From Burkholderiaceae bacterium (GTDB taxonomy: Bacteria > Pseudomonadota > Gammaproteobacteria > Burkholderiales > Burkholderiaceae), in contig CANHMJ010000004.1 of NCBI GenBank assembly GCA_947461805.1, forward strand, positions 1 to 25,519: a stretch of DNA of 25,519 bases, read 5' to 3'. The notes below the pieces were generated by a model, which worked only from the letters and a program-made list of their open reading frames with translations, searched no databases and was not told where the DNA came from. Below are positions 1-6,328 of this stretch, piece by piece; position 1 is the stretch's first letter; every line of letters starts with the position of its first letter. The position numbers and the translations under genes are program-made.

Positions 1-450
1 CTGGTATTTGCCATCCACTAATTTCATGGGATAACGCAAACGGTAGTCACCATGGCCATGCTCACGCAATGCAGCGCCCTTGGCGCACTGGCCGCCCATA
101 TTGATGGGGGAATCAAATACCGGATCCTGACGAACCCATACGCCGTTCTCAACCGTAGCATCGCTGGCACAGCCAACGGAACAATGGGTACAAACAGTGC
201 GTTTTACTTCAATCTTGCCCTTGCCATCCAACATTGCCTTGCTTGGGTCGGCTGCGGTTGCTTTTTGTACCAGGTTTAGCTGGCTTACTGCAATTCCTGC
301 GCCAACTCCAATTCCGGAGCGCTTCAGGAATGTCCGTCGATCCATGGTGGGAACGGCTGCCTTAAGGCCTCGCGACAAACTCCCGATTAAGTTCGATACC
401 GGTACCGAGCGGGTCGTGGTGTTTACTGGATTTTTACGAATCAGACTCAT
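1..450 (-). CDS. Formate dehydrogenase catalytic (alpha) subunit, N-terminal fragment cut by window edge
   Basis: Only the first 150 residues are present; the gene continues beyond position 1. A twin-arginine signal (DRRTFLKRSG, Arg38-Arg39) follows a basic leader, then come Cys87, Cys90, Cys94 and Cys122 (CTHCSVGC ... GQCAKG). That is the N-terminal [4Fe-4S] binding pattern of Mo/W-bisMGD oxidoreductases of the formate dehydrogenase type. The product should oxidise formate on the periplasmic side after Tat export. The ATG at 450 is preceded by a clear AGGAG at 7 nt; an internal ATG at 345 would leave only a short Tat leader and is less likely. It is last in the visible minus-strand block behind a TorD chaperone and a small Tat protein, which supports the Fdh call over other bisMGD enzymes. 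The active-site Cys or Sec residue lies outside the window. Confidence 0.88.
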   Translation of the reverse strand, partial: MSLIRKNPVNTTTRSVPVSNLIGSLSRGLKAAVPTMDRRTFLKRSGIGVGAGIAVSQLNLVQKATAADPSKAMLDGKGKIEVKRTVCTHCSVGCASDATVENGVWVRQDPVFDSPINMGGQCAKGAALREHGHGDYRLRYPMKLVDGKYQ

Positions 451-499
451 CTGATGCTCCTGAGGGGGTTTATATTTTTATAGTAAGGGTCGGTTAAAA

Positions 500-721
500 C
501 TAAATTAAGGTTGTTTCGTAATACTTGCGAACGTGGGCTGTGAGTTGGTAGCCGTCTTTCTTTTCGCCTACTGTGCTACCCACCTCTTGAATAATGGCTT
601 TGCCCATGGGCGTTTGCGAGACAACCGCAACTGCACCGACCGTAGCGCCAGCACTAATGAAAAATTTTCTGCGCGAAGCAGTGGTGACTGGGGGTGTAAG
701 TGGATTTGTTTTCGTGCTCAT
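500..721 (-). CDS. Small Tat-signal protein of formate dehydrogenase operons
   Basis: This is a 73-residue protein with a twin-arginine motif SRRKFF (Arg17-Arg18), a hydrophobic stretch rich in Ala, Gly and Val, and a short polar tail with VRKYYETTLI at the C-terminus. It matches the small 'formate dehydrogenase region Tat target' family that precedes the catalytic subunit gene in many proteobacteria. Its role is not known to me; it may be a small membrane-anchored or periplasmic partner of the enzyme. I chose the ATG at 721 because GGAG sits about 6 nt upstream and the Tat signal then begins close to the N-terminus; the frame stays open further up to 805, but that extension carries no signal-like features. 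It lies 49 nt upstream of the formate dehydrogenase gene and 127 nt downstream of the TorD-like gene. Confidence 0.85.
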   Translation of the reverse strand: MSTKTNPLTPPVTTASRRKFFISAGATVGAVAVVSQTPMGKAIIQEVGSTVGEKKDGYQLTAHVRKYYETTLI

Positions 722-848
722 GTGAACTCCAAGGGTGGACGTATATATGCAACTTTTTACTAATATCGAGTGTATTACTTTTATAGCTTTTGTGTAGGCT
801 TCCAAGTCTATTTGGGCTCAGTAAATACCCTTACTAATTGGGCAAAAT

Positions 849-1502
849 TTACATCATGTCAAACGCTTGACCCTCAACTGCCAGAAATTCCCGGGTCAAT
901 GCCGCAACGGGGCGATACAAATGCAATTCTGGATTGGCTTCTATGGCATCGCAAAAATCGTCGTACCAGGGCCGAATGTGGTCATTGAAAAACACCCGTT
1001 GGTTGGTCAGGTTGGAAACTTCAACATCATCGCCTGCGATCAGGTAACGCATCACCTCGAATAAGGCCGATACGTGATCTTCCGTTTCGGTTACATCTTC
1101 AGAAGACTCCAAGGCAAATTCAGCCAATGCTCGCCTTACTTCCACCAAGGGCTTTTCATTTAAATGGCCCGCCAAATAAAACGAGCTATTTAGAAATACA
1201 TTAGGCCTACCCACGCCCATGAACTCGGCGGCATATTCTGCATTCCAATCGCTCGCAGTGCTATCCCTAACTGCTGAGATTAAATTGAGCCAGACACCCA
1301 ATAGAGGCGAGACCTCATTGAGGGAGGGTTCTTGGGGGGCGGAGGCCGTAATTAAATCTAAGAATTCTTGCTCAGGCGCTTTTAAGTAAAACGCAGCCAA
1401 GAGGCCGTACAAGTCGGCTCTTGCCAAATCCTCAGCTATACCGATATTGCCAACCTCGGTCGGCCCCTGCTCCGTAGCACTTGGCTTAATTGAATCGCTC
1501 AT
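849..1502 (-). CDS. TorD/DmsD-family molecular chaperone for formate dehydrogenase
   Basis: The 217-residue protein is all-helical in character, of usual TorD-family length and without a signal peptide. It has the family blocks: RADLYGLLAAFYLKAP near the N-terminus, EYAAEFMGVGRP followed by NSSFYLAGHLNEKPLVEVR in the centre, then an EDHVSALFEVMRYLI helix. TorD-family proteins bind the Tat signal and apo-form of a molybdoenzyme in the cytoplasm until cofactor insertion. The genes for a Tat-signal formate dehydrogenase and a small Tat protein follow directly, so those are its likely clients; this is inference from position. Its start overlaps the polyferredoxin stop by 4 nt (ATGA), implying translational coupling. 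The client cannot be settled from sequence alone, but family membership is clear. Confidence 0.87.
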   Translation of the reverse strand: MSDSIKPSATEQGPTEVGNIGIAEDLARADLYGLLAAFYLKAPEQEFLDLITASAPQEPSLNEVSPLLGVWLNLISAVRDSTASDWNAEYAAEFMGVGRPNVFLNSSFYLAGHLNEKPLVEVRRALAEFALESSEDVTETEDHVSALFEVMRYLIAGDDVEVSNLTNQRVFFNDHIRPWYDDFCDAIEANPELHLYRPVAALTREFLAVEGQAFDMM

Positions 1503-3595
1503 AGTTCTTTCTTCATCATATCGACTACTCGGCAGTCACTGCACATCTTGAGGCGATCTAAGGCTTCGCCAGAAAATGCATCGTGCAAAGCCAATTTACC
1601 CAGCATTAACTCGACTAACTTGAGGGTGCCAAAGGCTTTGCCACACGTAATGCAATGAAAGGGCTTGGTCTCGTTTAGCAATACTTTTTCTTTGCGCTGC
1701 TCTACCGATGCAATCCGGGGCTGCAAGGTAATGGCCGATTCTGGGCACGTTTGTACGCATAAACCGCACTGTACGCACTGCTTCTCAATAAAGGAGATCT
1801 GCGGCGCATCCGGATTATCCAAGATAGCGCCTTCAGGGCAGGCGCCAACGCAGGATATGCACAAGGTACACGCCGATGTATTGATTTGGATCGCACCGAG
1901 CAGCGACGAGCTAGGGAGAGCCTTGCCTTCTGCCGGCAGTGGTACTGGCGCTAGCTTTTGAAAGTGCTCTAAGGTCGCCTCAAGGGTTTCGCGTTTTTGA
2001 TTTGAAAACGCAAAAACGGCTGGCTTGCCCAGAGTCTGCAGAGCGCCGCGCTGCCGCAAGCCCCTCATGGCCGAGGAGACGACCGATAAATCATCCTTGT
2101 TTGGCATCGCAATCAACTGTACTCGCGCGCCCGGAAATTGATACGCCGCCAGCATCGCATTGGCTAAGTCAGCTTGCTCTTCTAGGGCAGCTCGATACGC
2201 CGGATCCTCATCGCCGCTCAGCAATAACACCACCTCGCCAAATCCATACGCCAAGGAGCCCAACCAGAGATCGAGCCCGGTCGATGCAATATGCTCAATT
2301 CCCATGGGAACAACGAAAGCTGGTAAACCCTCAAACCGCTTTGGATTTAAGTGAGCCGCCCTACCAAGCCGATCCATAGCCTCGGCACCAGCCTCTAGGC
2401 TATGCAACAACAAGGTTGGTGCCAGCTGGGGTGATTTGGATTTACTATTCGCGTTGCTATATGCCGTGATCAGGGCTTTGAGCTGTTTTCCTTGATGCGA
2501 TACGCTGGGGTAGTTGTAGCGCATTGCGCCCGATGGGCAAACCGTGGCGCAAGCGCCGCAGCCCATACATAGGTTTGGATTGACCTCAACTTGACCTTGA
2601 CCATTTTTAAAAAGGGATTCAATCGCGCCAGTAGAGCAAACATCAATACATGCGCTGCAACCCACTTTGCCATTGCGACCATGCGCACATATTTTCTCGT
2701 TATATGCAAAGTACTTTGGCTTTTCAAACTCACCGACCATGGTAATCAGTTGACTGGCAACCAACGATTGTGCAAAGGGATCTGTACCAGGGGCAAAGTA
2801 GCCTTGCGGTGTTTGGCTCATGCGCATTTGCGCATCCGGACGTAAATCCAACACTAAGTCGCACTCTGCACTGCGATTGACCTCGGTCCGATCAAAGTTA
2901 ATCGCGCCGATGCCTGCGCATGCGGTAATACAAGAGCGATGTGATTTGCATCGATCTATATCAATCTGAAACGAATCATCAATGGCATTTTCTGGGCAGG
3001 CGGTAACGCAAGCGCCACAACGGGTACACATTTCTGGATCGATTGGGTTTTTTAATTCCCAGTCGACTGTGAAGTTGCCAAGGTAGCCCTCTAGCTTGCT
3101 AACCTGACCACTGTAGATCGGATACTCACGCGTACTGGGCACCGCACCCGACTCCGTGCATAGCACCGATACGTTTAATTGCGTATGTAATTTTTCAGCC
3201 CAAAGCAAGGCTTGGGCACCGGGGCCAATAATCAGTAAACGGCCTTGACTTTCATAATCGACTACCGGAACCGGATCTGCTTCCGGCACATCTGCGAGTG
3301 CCAATAATGCGGCGATCTTAGGGCTTGATTTCTCAGCCTCTTGAGTCCAGCCTGCAAGCTCGCGAATATTGACAAAGCGCAATGGCGCAACCAGAGGCTT
3401 TTCGGATTGCGACGCCAGCTCTGAAAACAAGCCACGCTCTTGTGTGCATGCCACCAAAATCGGCTCTGAGCCATCGAGCGCTTTTAAAAATGAACCGACC
3501 TCTTGGCGACATAAAGCGGTGTGCAGCGGCACACCCAGCTCTTTTGGATCCAGTGGCATGGTGCGATTGCAATCGCAAATGAGCTTTTGGGTCAT
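1499..3595 (-). CDS. Multi-cluster 4Fe-4S polyferredoxin of the formate dehydrogenase block
   Basis: This 698-residue cytoplasmic protein has no signal peptide. Cluster motifs come in three pairs: Cys190-Cys200 (CTRCGACVTACP) with Cys216-Cys226; Cys303-Cys320 with Cys343-Cys353 (CMGCGACATVCP); and Cys576 onward (CTLCISCVGACP) with Cys607 onward (CVQCGLCVQTCP). About six [4Fe-4S] clusters are therefore expected. The N-terminus has a CDC motif (Cys7, Cys9) and further Cys residues; a Rossmann-like GPGAQ turn occurs near residue 124; the C-terminus carries a zinc-knuckle-like CxxC (648/651) and CxxC (685/688). Homologues sit beside DUF3305, DUF3306 and TorD genes in proteobacterial formate dehydrogenase clusters. 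An electron-transfer or maturation role is inferred; the exact reaction is not established. The start overlaps the DUF3306 stop by 1 nt (TAATG), with no good Shine-Dalgarno, so it probably relies on coupling. Confidence 0.85.
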   Translation of the reverse strand: MTQKLICDCNRTMPLDPKELGVPLHTALCRQEVGSFLKALDGSEPILVACTQERGLFSELASQSEKPLVAPLRFVNIRELAGWTQEAEKSSPKIAALLALADVPEADPVPVVDYESQGRLLIIGPGAQALLWAEKLHTQLNVSVLCTESGAVPSTREYPIYSGQVSKLEGYLGNFTVDWELKNPIDPEMCTRCGACVTACPENAIDDSFQIDIDRCKSHRSCITACAGIGAINFDRTEVNRSAECDLVLDLRPDAQMRMSQTPQGYFAPGTDPFAQSLVASQLITMVGEFEKPKYFAYNEKICAHGRNGKVGCSACIDVCSTGAIESLFKNGQGQVEVNPNLCMGCGACATVCPSGAMRYNYPSVSHQGKQLKALITAYSNANSKSKSPQLAPTLLLHSLEAGAEAMDRLGRAAHLNPKRFEGLPAFVVPMGIEHIASTGLDLWLGSLAYGFGEVVLLLSGDEDPAYRAALEEQADLANAMLAAYQFPGARVQLIAMPNKDDLSVVSSAMRGLRQRGALQTLGKPAVFAFSNQKRETLEATLEHFQKLAPVPLPAEGKALPSSSLLGAIQINTSACTLCISCVGACPEGAILDNPDAPQISFIEKQCVQCGLCVQTCPESAITLQPRIASVEQRKEKVLLNETKPFHCITCGKAFGTLKLVELMLGKLALHDAFSGEALDRLKMCSDCRVVDMMKKEL

Positions 3596-4236
3596 TATTT
3601 TATTTTCTGTTCAGGCACAATTTTTAGGGATGCTATCGTTTGATCAGGGGCTTGATTAGGAACATCATCCTCGGCCCCGTCTTGCGGCATTGTGACATTA
3701 CTCGCAGAAGCCTCGATGATTTCAGCGGGATCGGACTCTACCGCTGCCGCTGCCTCTGGCTCTGGATCACCGGCTTTTTCCTCTTCCGACTCCGCGAGAA
3801 CCTTAGCCCCTGGCCCATCTTCAAACTTTCTGAATAAACCCAGGCTTTCGGATTGCACCATGCGCTTGAGCATCTCCATTGGAATCGGGTCTGGAATGGA
3901 ATAGTCATCAATGTAAATATCCAAACGATCCATGATGTTGAAATGGGGATCAGAAAAGAGTTTTTTCATCGCCGCTTGTTGCACTGCTGGATCGACATTG
4001 GGCTTCATGAACGAAGAAAAATCCGGCGCGAAACGATCAATCGATTCAGCATCTTCGAGGGTTGGCGGTAAAGGCTCTGCTTCTGCTGGAGCGGATGCAC
4101 TCTCAATGGTCTTTTTATCTTGCGGGACAGAGCTTGGCGTTACCTTAGGCTTTAACTCCGGCGCAGAGCTATCGAGCCCTTCGGGCTCTAAGCCTGCTTT
4201 GCGGCGCGACCAGCGGCCCAGGAATCCGTCAGCCAT
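3595..4236 (-). CDS. DUF3306 protein of formate dehydrogenase operons
   Basis: The 213-residue protein begins with the DUF3306 hallmark FLGRWSRRKAG at residues 5-15. A variable Pro/Glu/Ala/Ser-rich segment follows, then a conserved core (FAPDFSSFMKPNVDPAVQQA ... KKLFSDPHFNIMDRLDIYIDDYS) and an acidic, low-complexity tail. No signal peptide or membrane segment is visible. DUF3306 has no assigned biochemical function that I know of; it travels with DUF3305, polyferredoxin and TorD genes next to formate dehydrogenases, so an accessory or assembly role is likely. The basic patch at the N-terminus and acidic C-terminus suggest protein-protein contacts (inference). The start shares one base with the DUF3305 stop, with GGAGG just upstream inside that gene. 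Confidence 0.85.
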   Translation of the reverse strand: MADGFLGRWSRRKAGLEPEGLDSSAPELKPKVTPSSVPQDKKTIESASAPAEAEPLPPTLEDAESIDRFAPDFSSFMKPNVDPAVQQAAMKKLFSDPHFNIMDRLDIYIDDYSIPDPIPMEMLKRMVQSESLGLFRKFEDGPGAKVLAESEEEKAGDPEPEAAAAVESDPAEIIEASASNVTMPQDGAEDDVPNQAPDQTIASLKIVPEQKIK

Positions 4237-4781
4237 TAATCCTCCGCCGAGCGCTGTGCGCCTTTAAAGGATTCAGGTCGTTGCCGTTTTTTTGGTTCGG
4301 GCCGGTAATGCGCGCCCACAAAATCGTGCAGCCACTGCCAGTGGGCCTTGTCGAGCACAACCGTGTCTACCGATTCACCACCATCAATCAGCCGGGCAGC
4401 CTCGTTGTAGCTCAAGCAAATTCGGTGCGGGATAGCCAGGGTGGATTCAGCCTCACAATGAGCCAGACTAGCGGGTTCTAAAAAGCGCTGATAGTCGTCT
4501 TCCAGTCGCCACATCACAAACCAGCAAGGCTCAGCTGCTGTGGCATTTAAAAAGTATCCCTCGGCCTCATCCGGGAAAAGATCTAAGCCAAAGCCACGAA
4601 ATAGCCAGGTCTCCCCTTCTGCATCCCGCTCAATAAAACGACCCAGTGGATTGCTTGTTGTAATCGCTACGCCACTATCCTCAAACTGTCCGGAATCCGC
4701 AAATACTTCGACAGGCATCCACCGATGGGAGACCCAGGGGTTGTCAATGGCTTGCTTTCGCATCACAACAGCAAAACGCAT
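4236..4781 (-). CDS. DUF3305 protein of formate dehydrogenase operons
   Basis: The 181-residue protein opens with FAVVMRKQAIDNPWVSHRW, the typical DUF3305 start (a beta-strand followed by a W-x3-W pattern). A strand-rich core follows with FRGFGLDLFPDEAEGYFLN and PCWFVMWRLEDD, then a C-terminal region with WQWLHDFVGAHYRPEPKKRQR. It is soluble and has no signal sequence. Function is unknown; the gene is nearly always paired with DUF3306 in formate dehydrogenase loci, so the two probably act together in enzyme assembly or electron delivery. It lies 60 nt after the mrp gene and overlaps DUF3306 by 1 nt. The last ~20 residues are basic and look variable. Confidence 0.85.
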   Translation of the reverse strand: MRFAVVMRKQAIDNPWVSHRWMPVEVFADSGQFEDSGVAITTSNPLGRFIERDAEGETWLFRGFGLDLFPDEAEGYFLNATAAEPCWFVMWRLEDDYQRFLEPASLAHCEAESTLAIPHRICLSYNEAARLIDGGESVDTVVLDKAHWQWLHDFVGAHYRPEPKKRQRPESFKGAQRSAED

Positions 4782-4841
4782 TCTCTTGGCCTAGCCTTAG
4801 GGAAAATTAAAAGGGTGGAGCTGCATTTAGTAAATATCTTC

Positions 4842-5936
4842 CTAGGTGTTTTGAACCACAATGTTCGGAAACTTACTGCTCATGTCTTTGCTGAGATTGG
4901 CAACCCGAATCGCAACTTGACGTGCAATGTTTTTATATACCGCACTAATAGCGCCGTCCGGATCAGCAATCACAGTAGGCCTGCCAGAGTCAGCCTGCTC
5001 GCGAATCGATAAATTCAGCGGCAAGGATCCCAAGAAGTCCACGCTATAATCTTTGCACATCTTCTGACCGCCACCCTGACCAAAGACATGCTCTTCATGA
5101 CCGCAGCTGGGGCAGATATAGGTTGACATGTTCTCGATGATGCCGATGATGGGTACGCCGACTTTTTCAAACATTTTTAAACCTTTGCGCGCATCAAGCA
5201 AAGCAATATCCTGAGGCGTTGTCACAATCACTGCGCCAGTGACAGGAACTTTTTGAGACAAGGTCAGCTGAATATCTCCAGTGCCCGGTGGCATATCGAC
5301 AATCAGGTAATCCAAATCGCGCCAGCGTGTCTGCTTTAGTAATTGCTCCAAGGCCGATGTCACCATCGGGCCGCGCCATACCATTGGATTATCGGCATCA
5401 ATTAAAAATCCAATCGAGCTGGCTTGAAGGCCGTGGCCTTCCATCGGTTCGATGGTATTTTCTTGCAAGGATTCGGGTCTGCCTGTAATGCCCAGCATCA
5501 TCGGCTGGCTAGGGCCATAAATGTCCGCATCCAAAATGCCAACCTCAGCACCTTCTGCAGCCAATGCCAGCGCAAGGTTTACCGCAGTGGTTGATTTACC
5601 AACACCGCCCTTGCCACTTGCGACCGCAATAATATTTTTTACATTCGGCATCAGCTTAACGCCACGCTGAACAGCGTGTGCGACGATGCTGCTAGTGACA
5701 TTCACACTGACGTTTTTTACGTCCGGCAATTTCCGAATGGCATTCACAACCAAGGTTCGGATTAAATCAATTTGGCTTTTTGCGGGATAGCCCAACACCA
5801 CATCCAATGAAACTGCGCCATCATCAACCTTGAGGTTTTTGACTGTTTTTGCAGTCATGAGGTCAATTTGGGTATTTGGGTCTAAAACGGTTTTCAATGT
5901 CTGTTGTACAGACTCAATGCTGACTGCCAATGTCAT
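4842..5936 (-). CDS. apbC: Mrp/ApbC-family iron-sulfur cluster carrier ATPase
   Basis: This 364-residue protein has an N-terminal DUF59/MIP18-like domain (about 5-80), then a ParA/MinD-type ATPase domain. The deviant Walker A is GKGGVGKSTT at 108-117, a Walker B-like LIVDMPPGTGD occurs near 211-221, and the cluster-binding CPSC (Cys275, Cys278) follows IIENM. The family binds and transfers [4Fe-4S] clusters to apo-proteins in the cytoplasm. Here it is the first gene of the minus-strand formate dehydrogenase block, which needs many clusters, so a link is plausible but Mrp is also a general housekeeping protein. The annotated ATG is directly abutted by AAGGGAG with zero spacing; TTG at 5930 (third codon) has a normal 6-nt spacing and may be the true start. 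Confidence 0.93.
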   Translation of the reverse strand: MTLAVSIESVQQTLKTVLDPNTQIDLMTAKTVKNLKVDDGAVSLDVVLGYPAKSQIDLIRTLVVNAIRKLPDVKNVSVNVTSSIVAHAVQRGVKLMPNVKNIIAVASGKGGVGKSTTAVNLALALAAEGAEVGILDADIYGPSQPMMLGITGRPESLQENTIEPMEGHGLQASSIGFLIDADNPMVWRGPMVTSALEQLLKQTRWRDLDYLIVDMPPGTGDIQLTLSQKVPVTGAVIVTTPQDIALLDARKGLKMFEKVGVPIIGIIENMSTYICPSCGHEEHVFGQGGGQKMCKDYSVDFLGSLPLNLSIREQADSGRPTVIADPDGAISAVYKNIARQVAIRVANLSKDMSSKFPNIVVQNT

Positions 5937-5965
5937 CTCCCTTAATTTTCTAAATTGCGATACTT

Positions 5966-5995
5966 TTAGTATTGTATTGAGCCCTGAGAATACAA
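5966..5995 (-). promoter_or_regulatory. Possible sigma70-type promoter of the mrp-fdh block
   Basis: On the minus strand TTGTAT (5995-5990) and TACTAA (5971-5966) are 18 nt apart, about 30 nt upstream of mrp. An overlapping alternative is TTACCT (6000-5995) with TACAAT (5976-5971). A short dyad, ATACT-TTT-AGTAT (5960-5972), overlaps the -10 and could be an operator. Only weak consensus matches support this. Confidence 0.3.
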
Positions 5996-6024
5996 GGTAA
6001 CGCGCCTCAAACAGAGCTTAGATT

Positions 6025-6044
6025 AATCCCAGGAGGGATTTTTT
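6025..6044 (+). terminator. Hairpin with T-tract, terminator-like on plus strand
   Basis: AATCCC (6025-6030) and GGGATT (6035-6040) form a 6-bp stem around the tetraloop AGGA, followed by TTTT (six T in all counting the stem end). The T-tract is on the plus strand, yet both flanking genes (mrp and the CopZ-like gene) run on the minus strand. It would therefore end a plus-strand transcript that is not otherwise evident, or it is a chance hairpin in the mrp leader. Confidence 0.35.
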
Positions 6045-6086
6045 GCTGAAATACGCCCCATTACCCCATGGTTAGCCAGTAAGCAG

Positions 6087-6281
6087 CTAATTCACCACCG
6101 GAAAACCTGCATTAGTGACAATGGTAATCAGCGCTTCCCGGCTCAGTTTGGAGTCAATTTCCACTTTCTGGGTAGCTAAGTCGACTTGAACCGTCGCTCT
6201 AGCATCCTGCATTTGAATTGCCTTAGTCACTGCTTTAGTGCAGCCACCGCAGGTCATACCAGTAACAAACAGGGTTTGCAT
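6087..6281 (-). CDS. copZ: CopZ-like copper chaperone (single HMA domain)
   Basis: The 64-residue protein is one heavy-metal-associated domain. The metal-binding motif GMTCGGC (Cys11, Cys14) sits in the first loop, and the rest fits the beta-alpha-beta-beta-alpha-beta fold, ending in TIVTNAGFPV. Such proteins carry Cu(I) in the cytoplasm and deliver it to CopA. It is divergent from copA with 47 nt between the start codons, so shared control is likely. The ATG at 6281 has a strong GGAGGG about 7 nt upstream. Another HMA-type metal specificity is possible, but the copA neighbour points to copper. Confidence 0.88.
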   Translation of the reverse strand: MQTLFVTGMTCGGCTKAVTKAIQMQDARATVQVDLATQKVEIDSKLSREALITIVTNAGFPVVN

Positions 6282-6328
6282 TTTATTTCCCTCCGCTGGG
6301 TCGAATCTTGCAGTAGATTATCCCTAGT

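Noticed and set aside
722..805. N-terminal extension of the small Tat protein
   Set aside because: The extension would bury the Tat motif far from the N-terminus, while the ATG at 721 has a good ribosome site.
1939..2379. 146-codon open frame on the plus strand inside the polyferredoxin gene
   Set aside because: It is antisense to a clear family member, Pro/Arg-rich, without family features or ribosome site; it is a shadow of the real gene.
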